From: Candidatus Woesearchaeota archaeon CG08_land_8_20_14_0_20_47_9
GTDB taxonomy: Archaea > Nanobdellota > Nanobdellia > Woesearchaeales > CG1-02-47-18
Reading direction: 5' to 3'
NCBI GenBank assembly: GCA_002763335.1
Contig: PEYS01000132.1
Location: 1-25,709, forward strand
Length of the DNA stretch: 25,709 nt
Positions within the stretch are counted from its first letter, which is position 1, and each line of letters begins with the position of its first letter. Positions 14,790 through 21,435 of this stretch are shown one piece after another. The translations under genes were made by a program, and so were the position numbers. A model generated the notes under the pieces. That model saw nothing but the letters and a program-made list of their open reading frames with translations. It was not told where the DNA came from and did not search any database.

Positions 14790-15146
14790 ATGACGCAGCC
14801 AATGGTAATAAACGATGAGCCTATCACAATGGTTGAGCTCAGAGAGGAGCTTGCCAGGATTGAAAAGAGGGACAAGGAGCCCAGCTTCAGGGTAGGGAGA
14901 ACAACAGAGTACCTCAATGCATTTGTCCAACTAAGCCCGCAGAAGGCTGAGGAGTTTAAGAAAAGGATTCTAGAGCTTAACATACCCCGCATAAAGGATG
15001 AGCACATAGACAAGATAATAGATGTGATGCCGGCCTCAGTAGAGGAGCTGAAGTCAGTTCTTATGGGCTACATGATAACGGTTAATAATGAGAATATCAA
15101 GAAGATCATGAATGCAGTTGGGGGGTTTACTTCTGAAAAGAAGTAA
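14790..15146 (+). CDS. rpo4: DNA-directed RNA polymerase subunit Rpo4 (RpoF)
   Basis: A 118-residue Rpb4/RpoF protein. ATG 14790 is favoured over TTG 14781 because GGGGGG ends ten bases before it and relatives start near this point. The N-terminal part (INDEPITMVELREELARIEKRDKEPSFRVGRTTEYLNAFVQL) and C-terminal helices (ELNIPRIKDEHIDKIIDVMPASVEELKSVL) match archaeal Rpo4. It pairs with Rpo7 to form the polymerase stalk, which binds nascent RNA and aids open complex formation. It lies between rpl21e and the DUF655 gene, the usual archaeal arrangement. Confidence 0.94.
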   Translation: MTQPMVINDEPITMVELREELARIEKRDKEPSFRVGRTTEYLNAFVQLSPQKAEEFKKRILELNIPRIKDEHIDKIIDVMPASVEELKSVLMGYMITVNNENIKKIMNAVGGFTSEKK

Positions 15147-15174
15147 CCTTGTTCTATTCTCTAAGGTGAGAAAA

Positions 15175-15747
15175 ATGGAAAATAGGTTTGCCCATGAGGA
15201 GTATGCAATTGTGCTCGATTTTCTTAAGCACGGGTACCCATTTCATGAGAAGCCTGGTCATATAAGCACCCCAATTGTGCAGGCTATAGGTACAGATCAC
15301 TTCGTATTACTGGAGCTGGTGCCAAAAAAGGATGTTGAGCTGCAGCCCAGCACCAAGGTATACATTGGGGATGGCAAGCGTGATCATATTCACCACATAA
15401 ACGGGAGACTGCCGCCAGAGAGGCTTACCCAGACTGCAAAAACAGAACTCGAGTTTATTGTAGCTGACCTTGTCAAAAAGAACGAGAAGCGTTTTATCGA
15501 GTTCTTTAATAGGGCACAGCCATTAAGTACTAGAATGCACTCTATCGAGCTTATTCCTGGGATGGGCAAGAAGAGGACGTGGGAGATACTGGAGGAGCGC
15601 AAGGCCAGTCCGTTTGAGAGCTTCCAGGACATGCGAAGCAGGACAAAGCTTATACCTGATCCTGAAAAGGGGGTTGTGCAGAGGATACTTGAGGAGATAA
15701 CCACTCAGCAAAAGCACTACCTTTTCGTAGACGCATTCAGCCAGTAG
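15175..15747 (+). CDS. DUF655 archaeal protein
   Basis: A 190-residue protein of the archaeal DUF655 family. ATG 15175 is chosen because AAGGTGAG precedes it; the frame extends upstream into rpo4 without support. It opens with EEYAIVLDFLKHGYP, has an OB-like strand region (TDHFVLLELVPKKDVELQPSTKVYIGDGKRDHIHHINGRL) and ends with a helix-hairpin-helix segment IELIPGMGKKRTWEILEERKASPFESFQDM, a nucleic-acid-binding motif. Archaeal genomes commonly place this family after rpo4 and before the rRNA methylase gene ksgA; here ksgA is absent. The exact role is unknown but an RNA-linked one is likely. Confidence 0.9.
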   Translation: MENRFAHEEYAIVLDFLKHGYPFHEKPGHISTPIVQAIGTDHFVLLELVPKKDVELQPSTKVYIGDGKRDHIHHINGRLPPERLTQTAKTELEFIVADLVKKNEKRFIEFFNRAQPLSTRMHSIELIPGMGKKRTWEILEERKASPFESFQDMRSRTKLIPDPEKGVVQRILEEITTQQKHYLFVDAFSQ

Positions 15748-15762
15748 CCCAAGGTATGCATA

Positions 15763-16611
15763 ATGATTACTGCTGATTTCCTTTCAGGACTTGACCGTTT
15801 CAGCCTGATCGTAAAAAAGAGGGTCACATCAAACTACGCAGGTGGCCGCGCCTCAACGGCCCTTGGCAGAGGAGTGACGATAAAGGATCACCGCATATAC
15901 GCCCCTGGCGATGACTTCAAACTCATAGACTGGAAGATATACGCCAGGACAGATGACCTCTATGTAAGGCGCTACGAGGAAGAGCGTAACCTGATGGTGC
16001 ATATCATCATTGACTGCAGCGCAAGCATGGGTTTCGGCAAGCCCCTGAGCAAGTTTGACTACGCCTCTATGATAGGGGTCGGCTTTGCCTACCTGGCAAT
16101 GCAGGACAATGAGAAGTTCCAGTTCTCGACATTCTCTGAGGGCTTGGAACTATTCCAGTCAAAGAGAGGGCTGAAGCAGCTCGCAGCTATGATTGACTAT
16201 CTCAATGAGGTTAAGACAGGGGGGCATTCGCAGTTCATGAATGCAATTACAAAGTACAAGAAGCTCCTCAGCTCAAGGTCAATGATCATAATAATATCAG
16301 ACTTCCTCTTCCCTGTTGACGATATAAAGAACGGGCTCTGCCTGGTATCAAGGCATGACCTGCATGTAATTCATGTGCTTGATCCTGCAGAGTGGGATCT
16401 TAAGCTTGACGGGGATGTAAAACTGCACGACTCTGAATCAAAGCAGATAATGCGCACCTACATAAGCCCGCGCATAAGGCAGAGATACCAGGAGAGGCTG
16501 GAGGCGCATATCTCAACCATTGATGCCACCTGCACCCAGATCAGTGCAAGATTCAACGTGGTTAAGACAGACACACCGATCTTTGATGCCTTCTACGAGC
16601 TGCTGAACTAA
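15763..16611 (+). CDS. DUF58 family protein with vWA-like fold
   Basis: A 282-residue protein with the DUF58 signature YAPGDDFKLIDWKIYARTDDLYVRRYEEERN (about 46-76). A von Willebrand A-like domain follows, with D84-C-S86-A-S88 as a MIDAS-type metal motif, SMIIIISDFLFP as the second metal loop strand and HVIHVLDPAEWD further on. DUF58 proteins usually sit beside MoxR AAA+ ATPases; no such partner is in the window, so it may be elsewhere. The start ATG is 15 bases after the DUF655 stop, so it probably belongs to the same operon. Confidence 0.9.
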   Translation: MITADFLSGLDRFSLIVKKRVTSNYAGGRASTALGRGVTIKDHRIYAPGDDFKLIDWKIYARTDDLYVRRYEEERNLMVHIIIDCSASMGFGKPLSKFDYASMIGVGFAYLAMQDNEKFQFSTFSEGLELFQSKRGLKQLAAMIDYLNEVKTGGHSQFMNAITKYKKLLSSRSMIIIISDFLFPVDDIKNGLCLVSRHDLHVIHVLDPAEWDLKLDGDVKLHDSESKQIMRTYISPRIRQRYQERLEAHISTIDATCTQISARFNVVKTDTPIFDAFYELLN

Positions 16612-16652
16612 ACGAAAGATTTAAGATAAATCAACAACTACCAGCCCGTAGC

Positions 16653-17207
16653 ATGTACCTTATCCTGGACATAGAAACAGCGCCCCTTGAGAGCCTTAAT
16701 AGCGAAGGTAAGCCTGAAGATGCCCTGAGCCCAATAACCGGGCGCGTGATTGCAATTGGCATGCGCTGGAGGGATGAGGAGCGCATAATAATGGATCCTA
16801 ATGAAAAGAAAATGCTATCTGAATTCTGGTCAGAGCTGAGGGCGTTTTCAAATAGCTACCCAAACTTCCGCCTTGTGGGCTTTAATGTCATAGATTTTGA
16901 TATGTATTTCCTGATAAACCGTAGCCTGCACCACAATGTTAAAATCCTCCGCCTGGGTAGGAATTCCTTCCTAGATTTAAGGGAGCACGTAACCCTATTC
17001 AGGCCTTACAGAAAGGGCGGGAGCCTGATTGACTATGCAAGGCTTATTGGCGTGGAAGGCAAATATGAGGCAATAGAGGGCCGCCAAATACCCGGACTGT
17101 GGAAGGAGGGAAGGATTGAGGATATAAGGGCATACCTCAGCTCTGACCTCAGAATTACACAAGTGCTGCTGGAGCAGTGCATAGGAATTGGCCTTATAGA
17201 AACGTAA
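16653..17207 (+). CDS. DnaQ/PolB-like 3'-5' exonuclease
   Basis: A 184-residue single-domain exonuclease of the RNase H-like DEDDy class. Exo I is D6-I-E8 in LILDIETA, Exo II is FNVIDFDMYFL (N78, D81/D83) and Exo III is YLSSD (Y161, D165), the Tyr-xxx-Asp form. The region KGGSLIDYARLIG and the PG-W-EGRIEDI segment resemble stand-alone PolB-type exonuclease proteins. It removes 3' nucleotides from DNA or RNA; the physiological substrate is unknown. The TATA-like GATTTAAGATAAAT before it suggests its own promoter. Its stop codon lies inside the left arm of an 18 bp hairpin (17203-17241). Confidence 0.85.
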   Translation: MYLILDIETAPLESLNSEGKPEDALSPITGRVIAIGMRWRDEERIIMDPNEKKMLSEFWSELRAFSNSYPNFRLVGFNVIDFDMYFLINRSLHHNVKILRLGRNSFLDLREHVTLFRPYRKGGSLIDYARLIGVEGKYEAIEGRQIPGLWKEGRIEDIRAYLSSDLRITQVLLEQCIGIGLIET

Positions 17208-17241
17208 CTTTCCACTGGTCTGCGACCAGTGGAAAGTTACG
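17203..17241. terminator. 18 bp perfect hairpin (family B), likely terminator
   Basis: CGTAACTTTCCACTGGTC (17203-17220), loop TGC, perfect complement at 17224-17241. The TAA of the exonuclease gene is inside the left arm. An inverted relative differing by one compensated pair is at 19515-19553. Its position directly at a gene end fits a terminator, its recurrence fits a mobile palindrome. Confidence 0.75.
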
Positions 17242-17254
17242 CCTCGTCCGATGC

Positions 17255-17303
17255 AGAAAACTTTGAATAACCTCCCCTAGGGGGAGGTTATTCAAAGTTT
17301 TCT
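17255..17303. terminator. 23 bp perfect hairpin overlapping the gatE stop
   Basis: Arms 17255-17277 and 17281-17303 are exact complements around a three-base loop TAG. The right arm encodes the last residues and TAA of gatE (17288-17290), so the left arm is an inverted copy of the gene's 3' end. The gatE transcript would fold into a very stable stem at its end, followed by T-poor sequence. Together with the preceding hairpin it separates two convergent genes. Confidence 0.75.
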
Positions 17304-19126
17304 TTTACAATCAATGCTATTCTCTTTCCATCTGCCCTGCCGCGCAGCCTTGACATGACCTTGCCTATTAATGCCTTTGGTGGCGCATCCTTGTTCTGGC
17401 TTATTACATCCTTCACAGCCTCTCTAAGCTCCTCATCACTCAACACCCTATAATCCTCTGGTCTTGGCTTTTTACCTGATGCGACCTCACAGAGCATCTC
17501 AAATACTGCATCCTTGCCTATGATCCCGCTGTCAAGATAGCCCAGTATTTTGTCTACTGCCTCATCTGTTATCAGGGAGCTGTCCAGCTTAAGCCTCGTC
17601 TTTATCTCCTTCGGCGCAAGCACTAGGGTGCTGGCGATAAAGCCAGGGTCAACATTCCTATACTCCGCACATAGGTCATCAAAGAGCTCTGCTTTGTTTG
17701 ACCTTGAAAGCTGCTCTGCTAAGTCTCTGCTTATGCCTACCGAGGCCAGCCTGTCTGCTGTTTCTGATATCAGCTCAGGGAGTTTTATGGAGCTGATCAA
17801 GTCAGCTGTTATTGGTATCGGGGGTATATCTGTCTCAGGGTACATCCTTGCTGCTCCCGGCATAGGCCTAAGGAAGGATGTTGAGCTATCAGGATAAGCC
17901 CTCCTAACCTCTTCTGGAACACCGAGGAATGCTGCCTTAACACGCCCTATAACTGCCCTGAGTGCCCTCTCAGCCTTATGCCGCGCATCCAGAACAATTA
18001 CAAAGCCGTCCCTCTCATTACAGCTGAGGAGCTTTATTATTTTATTTATGTGTTCGTCGGTTATCCCATACCCTGGGAGCTCATCCGAGTGTATAATGCC
18101 ACCAACATTCGCACTAACCCGTGCATAGTCAGCCAGTTCGCTTCCGAACCTCCTGTTTGGTTGGGCTTCGCTACCTAAAATGCCCTTAAAGCCCTCTAAC
18201 TTGACTGCAAGCGCGACGCCTCTGTCAGAGATTGCCTTACTCACAAGCCTTGAGTTTGAGGTCTTGAGTATCGCGGTTATATCCTTTATGTCATAGGCCT
18301 TTGGTTTTATGTTGCCTGATTCGAGCATCTTTTTTATGTTGATAAGTCTCAGTTGACGAATACACTCTGTTTCAATCAGCTTTTGCAGTATGTGTAGATC
18401 TTGAGCTCCCTTTATCTCAACCCTAGAGCCGCCTCGGATTGAGATGTTGATGTCCTGCCTTATAGTGCCTATTCCGCGCTTTACTGTCCTTGTGCTTCTC
18501 AGCATCATGCCCAGTCTCTTCGCAACCTCCAGTGCTTGTTCAGGACTCTTTATGTCAGGCTCTGTGCCAATCTCAATCAGCGGTACGCCTAGTCGCGAAA
18601 GATCGTAGGTATCGCATTCTCCTTTTCTCTCCACTATCCTCGCAGCATCCTCCTCGATGCATAATACAGAGATGCCTACATTGCCTTGCGGCGTTCCAAT
18701 CCTGCCCCCTGTTGCAACAAGGGCGGTCCTCTGGAATCCGGATGTGTTGCTTCCATCAACAACAGTCTTTCGCATGACCTGCACAAGCTCAACAGGGTAT
18801 GATTTCAGCATAAGTGCGAGTAGCACAGCTGTCTTGAGCGCATCCATGCTAAGCTGATTGGGAGGCTCCTCGTCAAGCTCAACGAGACAACTGCTTTCAG
18901 GTGAGGAGTTGTATACATAGTATTTGCCTTTCTTTGTTTCGTGCTCTGCAGCTGCATCCACCAGGCCTTCTTCTCCAGCAGATGCCCGCATCTGCCTAAC
19001 TGTTCTGTGAGCTGGGTCCTTAGCATCATTGTCAGGAGAGCAGTTGCAGAATAATTTTCTTCCAGAAAGCTGTTGATGAACCTCTATACCTACCCTAAGG
19101 CCGAGATTTGCATAATCAATGTCCAT
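17288..19126 (-). CDS. gatE: Glutamyl-tRNA(Gln) amidotransferase subunit E
   Basis: A 612-residue protein, near the usual 620-630. It opens ANLGLRVGIEVHQQLSGRKLFCNCSP, the GatB/GatE signature, with YNSSPESSCLVELDEEPP, TVVDGSNTSGFQRT and GIGTIRQDINISIRGGSRVEIKGAQ in the cradle domain. An insert domain (about 280-410, the GatE-specific AspRS-like part) precedes FLRPMPGAARMYPETDIPP, and a YqeY-like tail ends the protein (DEELREAVKDVISQN, ALIGKVMSRLRGRADGK). With GatD it transamidates Glu-tRNA(Gln) to Gln-tRNA(Gln); GatD is not in the window. A TATA box 19-31 bases upstream and no SD indicate a leaderless transcript. Confidence 0.96.
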   Translation of the reverse strand: MDIDYANLGLRVGIEVHQQLSGRKLFCNCSPDNDAKDPAHRTVRQMRASAGEEGLVDAAAEHETKKGKYYVYNSSPESSCLVELDEEPPNQLSMDALKTAVLLALMLKSYPVELVQVMRKTVVDGSNTSGFQRTALVATGGRIGTPQGNVGISVLCIEEDAARIVERKGECDTYDLSRLGVPLIEIGTEPDIKSPEQALEVAKRLGMMLRSTRTVKRGIGTIRQDINISIRGGSRVEIKGAQDLHILQKLIETECIRQLRLINIKKMLESGNIKPKAYDIKDITAILKTSNSRLVSKAISDRGVALAVKLEGFKGILGSEAQPNRRFGSELADYARVSANVGGIIHSDELPGYGITDEHINKIIKLLSCNERDGFVIVLDARHKAERALRAVIGRVKAAFLGVPEEVRRAYPDSSTSFLRPMPGAARMYPETDIPPIPITADLISSIKLPELISETADRLASVGISRDLAEQLSRSNKAELFDDLCAEYRNVDPGFIASTLVLAPKEIKTRLKLDSSLITDEAVDKILGYLDSGIIGKDAVFEMLCEVASGKKPRPEDYRVLSDEELREAVKDVISQNKDAPPKALIGKVMSRLRGRADGKRIALIVKENFE

Positions 19127-19144
19127 AAGCGCAGAAAGATTCTC

Positions 19145-19157
19145 TTTTTATATAAAT
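19145..19157 (-). promoter_or_regulatory. TATA box for gatE
   Basis: On the minus strand ATTTATATAAAAA is centred about 25 bases before the ATG at 19126, which places transcription start essentially at the start codon. No SD is present, so the mRNA is probably leaderless. Confidence 0.68.
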
Positions 19158-19248
19158 CTATCTCTTGAGAGAATTTATCTCGTAACAGCTCTTGGCAAAA
19201 AAGATAAAAGGAGGAGATGAGAACAATATAAACGAAAAGGAAAAGCGT

Positions 19249-19323
19249 TTATCTCCTCTTCTTTTTTCTGCTGGCCTTCTTTGCTGTCTTCTTCTTTGTT
19301 GCCTTCTTTCTTTTAGCAGCCAT
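19249..19323 (-). CDS. Tiny Lys/Arg/Ala-rich basic protein (24 residues)
   Basis: ATG 19323 to TAA 19249 encodes 24 residues: MAAKRKKATKKK, then a Thr/Ala/Lys/Ser stretch and a closing run of Lys and Arg. About two thirds of residues are Lys or Arg, with Ala/Thr/Ser spacers. It has a near-perfect SD, AAAGGAGGTG, seven bases before the ATG, and TATA-like sequences (TTATTAATAA, TATATAAAAA) upstream. This composition resembles histone H1-like tails or nucleic-acid-binding peptides. It is too short for most gene finders but its translation signals are among the best in the window. Binding to DNA, RNA or ribosomes is inference from charge only. Confidence 0.72.
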   Translation of the reverse strand: MAAKRKKATKKKTAKKASRKKKRR

Positions 19324-19395
19324 ATGAATACACCTCCTTTATAGATTTTTATATACCTACTTATTAATAAGCTTTTCGTTTTTTCCGACGGAAAT

Positions 19396-19443
19396 CGAGG
19401 GCTTTGACTAACCTCGCTTCGCTTTGGTTAGTCAAAGCCCTCG
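19396..19443. repeat. GGCTTTGACTAACC hairpin (family C, copy 2)
   Basis: CGAGGGCTTTGACTAACC (19396-19413) pairs perfectly over 18 bases with 19426-19443 around a 12-base loop TCGCTTCGCTTT. The arm is shared with the imperfect copy at 8204-8251. A decayed GAGGGCTTTGAACTCA fragment near 19878 may be a third relic. Confidence 0.72.
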
Positions 19444-19514
19444 GATGACATTGTGACATGATCAAAAAAAATAAGCACGCTCTCGTCGATATAAAAAGCT
19501 TCAGTCAAACGAGG

Positions 19515-19553
19515 CGTAACTTTACACTGGTCGCAGACCAGTGTAAAGTTACG
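19515..19553. repeat. 18 bp perfect hairpin (family B, copy 2)
   Basis: CGTAACTTTACACTGGTC (19515-19532), loop GCA, perfect complement 19536-19553. Its loop is the reverse complement of the loop at 17221-17223, so it is the inverted orientation of that element. One C-G pair has become A-T with both arms changed. The rest of 19324-19634 holds the family C hairpin, the promoter of the tiny gene and the tRNA-Lys promoter, but no further ORF I would support. Confidence 0.72.
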
Positions 19554-19597
19554 CTCTAATATCCAATGACTAAAGGCCAGCAGCGAATCAACAAAAG

Positions 19598-19606
19598 CTT
19601 TATATT
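19598..19606 (+). promoter_or_regulatory. TATA box for the tRNA genes
   Basis: CTTTATATT in an AAAAGCTTTATATT context lies about 33 bases before tRNA-Lys, giving a transcript start near 19628. The second tRNA has no clear TATA box and may be cotranscribed. Confidence 0.6.
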
Positions 19607-19634
19607 CAACTCGTATTAACCTGAACATCTGTTT

Positions 19635-19709
19635 GGGCCTATAGCTCAGCCTGGTTAGAGCGATCGGCTCTTAACCGATAGGTCGAGGGTCCGAATCCCT
19701 CTAGGCCCG
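19635..19709 (+). tRNA. tRNA-Lys (CTT)
   Basis: A complete 75-base cloverleaf. Acceptor GGGCCTA pairs with TAGGCCC, discriminator G at 19709. D arm is GCTC/GAGC with GG in the loop, anticodon stem ATCGG/CCGAT with loop CTCTTAA giving anticodon CTT (Lys, codon AAG), variable region AGGTC, T arm GAGGG-TCCGAAT-CCCTC. No intron, and CCA is not encoded. Confidence 0.93.
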
Positions 19710-19725
19710 TGAACAGCTATGAGGT

Positions 19726-19767
19726 GCCATGGGTGAGAAATGAGGGCTTAGACTTCTCACCTATGGC
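19726..19767. repeat. Hairpin between the two tRNA genes
   Basis: GCCATGGGTGAGAA (19726-19739) pairs with TTCTCACCTATGGC (19754-19767) with one G-T wobble around a 14-base loop. It could terminate the tRNA-Lys transcript, serve as a processing site, or be another palindromic repeat. Its arms do not match the other families. Confidence 0.55.
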
Positions 19768-19797
19768 CTATCATCTCCTGTGACTGGCATCTGACAT

Positions 19798-19869
19798 GGG
19801 CCGGTGGTCTAGTGGTATGACGCCGCTCTCACGCGGCGGATGTCGCGAGTTCGAATCTTGCCCGGCCCA
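19798..19869 (+). tRNA. tRNA-Val (CAC), with tRNA-Glu (CTC) as alternative reading
   Basis: A complete 72-base cloverleaf: acceptor GGGCCGG/CCGGCCC with discriminator A, three-pair D stem GTC/GAC, T arm GCGAG-TTCGAAT-CTTGC. With a five-pair anticodon stem CCGCT/GGCGG (one T-G wobble) and a seven-base loop CTCACGC, the anticodon is CAC (Val). The alternative fold GCCGC/GCGGC leaves a six-base loop with CTC (Glu), which is non-canonical. The body (GGTCTAG, ATGACG, A73) also resembles archaeal tRNA-Val. G at position 37 is unusual for Val. Confidence 0.78.
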
Positions 19870-19923
19870 TCGGTATAGAGGGCTTTGAACTCACTGCCCC
19901 CTCGCTTTGACGGCGTGTTTAAA

Positions 19924-19970
19924 CTTAAAAGTTCTCGCCCTGAAGAGCGAGTTACCCACGAACTTTTAAG
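19924..19970. repeat. Hairpin with inner stem, relative of sequences at the window end
   Basis: CTTAAAAGTTC (19924-19934) pairs with GAACTTTTAAG (19960-19970); inside, CTCGC pairs with GCGAG (19947-19951). The right part, TTACCCACGAACTTTTAAG, matches ATACCCACGAACTTTTGAG at 25414-25432 with two changes. Between tRNA-Val and ugd (19870-20151) only repeats and a promoter are seen. Confidence 0.6.
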
Positions 19971-20013
19971 CATGATGGAATGCAAAAAGAGCGTTAATCA
20001 AGCATGCCTCCCA

Positions 20014-20059
20014 AAAGTAGCAGTTCCGACATAAGAAAACCTTGAATGCTGAGGCGAGC
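20014..20059. repeat. Composite direct repeat, left copy
   Basis: These 46 bases recur at 25597-25642 in the same orientation with four substitutions. The block starts AAAGTAGCAGT and runs into the family A element (GAGGCGAGC). The two copies flank the nucleotide-sugar operon and the DHH gene. Confidence 0.8.
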
Positions 20060-20092
20060 CGTAAGGCGAAGCCGAATGCATTCAAGGTTTTC
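20035..20092. repeat. Palindromic element, core family A (copy 3)
   Basis: Perfect 15-base arms GAAAACCTTGAATGC (20035-20049) and GCATTCAAGGTTTTC (20078-20092) enclose a 28-base core that differs from the core at 225-252 at only two positions, both at its ends. It lies upstream of ugd rather than after a gene, so a pure terminator role is less obvious for this copy. Confidence 0.8.
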
Positions 20093-20118
20093 GTAGGATA
20101 AAGTAGGATAATGGTAAG

Positions 20119-20128
20119 ATATTTATAC
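20119..20128 (+). promoter_or_regulatory. TATA box for the nucleotide-sugar operon
   Basis: ATATTTATAC is centred about 28 bases before ATG 20152, so the transcript is probably leaderless. A six-base inverted repeat CCCTGC (20128-20133) / GCAGGG (20145-20150) lies between TATA box and start and could be an operator. Confidence 0.6.
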
Positions 20129-20151
20129 CCTGCCTTTTCCCACAGCAGGGC

Positions 20152-21435
20152 ATGGAGATATGTGTCGTTGGTACAGGCTACGTAGGCCTAAGCTGCGGGG
20201 TATGCTTTGCAAAACTAGGCAACAGAGTGACGTGTGTTGATATAGACGAGAATAAAATCGAGATGCTCAAACAGGGCGAGGTGCCAATATACGAGCCAGA
20301 GGTAAAGGAACTACTCGATATGCACTCAGGCAAAAACCTCTTCTTCACAACAGGTCTTGTAGAACCTGTTAAAAAATCAAATGTTGTATTCATTGCAGTT
20401 GGTACGCCGTCCTCAGAAGACGGTAGTGTAAACCTTGAGTATGTCAAGGCTGCTGCAGCGGACATTGGCAAGGCCATAGATGGCTATAAGGTCATTGTAA
20501 ATAAGAGCACAGTCCCTGTAGGCACAGGGGAGATTGTAGAATCAATAATCTCAAAGCATTACAAGGGCGAGTTTGACATTGTCTCAAACCCTGAGTTCCT
20601 GAGAGAGGGAACAGCTGTCTCAGACTTCCTGAAGCCAGATAGGATTGTGATTGGATGCAGCAGTAAAAGGGCTATGAATATAATGAAGAGGCTCTACTCA
20701 ACTATCAAGGCTCCAATTCTCTTCACAGACATAAAGAGTGCAGAGCTGATAAAGTATGCCAGCAACGCATTCTTGGCAACAAAGATATCCTTTATCAATG
20801 AGATTGCAAACCTGTGCGACATTGTAGGAGGGAACATCAACTCTGTTGCAGATGGCATGGGGCTTGACAAGAGAATCGGCAGAGAATTTCTCAATGCAGG
20901 TATTGGCTTTGGAGGTAGCTGCTTCCCAAAGGATGTCAAGGCACTTATCAGCATAGCAAGGGAGAATGGCTTTGATTTCAGGATCCTCAGGGCAGTAGAG
21001 AGCGTGAACAGCGAGCAGCACCTAAGGGCAGTTGAAAAGCTTCAGGATTTAGTAGGCCCTGTTAATGGTAAGAAAATAGCCCTCCTAGGCCTCGCATTCA
21101 AGCCAAACACAGATGACACCCGCGAGGCTCCATCAATAAGAATCATAGAGCAGCTGATAAGTATGGGCGCAGTGGTAAGTGTCTATGACCCCAAGGCTAT
21201 GGGGGCTGTACAGGCAATATTCGAGAACAAGCTTCAGTTCGCTGAGAACGCATACAAATGCGCATCAGGCTCTGACGCACTTATGCTCATAACTGAGTGG
21301 GAGGAATTCAAGAAGCTGGACCTCCGCAAAATAAGGAATGTTATTAATAAGCCAAACATAATTGACGGGAGAAACATCTACTCCAGGGAGAGGCTTGAAA
21401 TGATGGGATTCAACTATCGAGGTGTTGGAAGATGA
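20152..21435 (+). CDS. ugd: UDP-glucose 6-dehydrogenase
   Basis: A 427-residue NAD-dependent dehydrogenase. The N-terminal Rossmann fold begins EICVVGTGYVGLSCGVCFA, with VDIDENK and IYEPEVKELL; the substrate region includes NPEFLREGTAVSDFLKPDRIVIG; catalytic C257 lies in GFGGSCFPKDVKAL; the C-terminal UDP-binding domain has LLGLAFKPNTDDTREAPS. It oxidises UDP-glucose to UDP-glucuronate in two steps. GDP-mannose dehydrogenases share the fold, but the downstream UDP-glucuronate decarboxylase favours UDP-glucose. Its TGA overlaps the ATG of the next gene (ATGA), so translation is probably coupled. It is the first gene of a four-gene operon. Confidence 0.92.
   Translation: MEICVVGTGYVGLSCGVCFAKLGNRVTCVDIDENKIEMLKQGEVPIYEPEVKELLDMHSGKNLFFTTGLVEPVKKSNVVFIAVGTPSSEDGSVNLEYVKAAAADIGKAIDGYKVIVNKSTVPVGTGEIVESIISKHYKGEFDIVSNPEFLREGTAVSDFLKPDRIVIGCSSKRAMNIMKRLYSTIKAPILFTDIKSAELIKYASNAFLATKISFINEIANLCDIVGGNINSVADGMGLDKRIGREFLNAGIGFGGSCFPKDVKALISIARENGFDFRILRAVESVNSEQHLRAVEKLQDLVGPVNGKKIALLGLAFKPNTDDTREAPSIRIIEQLISMGAVVSVYDPKAMGAVQAIFENKLQFAENAYKCASGSDALMLITEWEEFKKLDLRKIRNVINKPNIIDGRNIYSRERLEMMGFNYRGVGR

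Noticed and set aside
15390..15704. Minus-strand ORF inside the DUF655 gene
   Set aside because: Composition is that of reverse-complement coding sequence, and DUF655 is clearly conserved.
19201..19235. Plus-strand small ORF after GGAGGAG near 19210
   Set aside because: The ATG is followed by a stop after four codons.
19798..19869. tRNA-Glu (CTC) as the primary call
   Set aside because: It needs a six-base anticodon loop; the Val fold gives a normal seven-base loop and an archaeal Val-like body.
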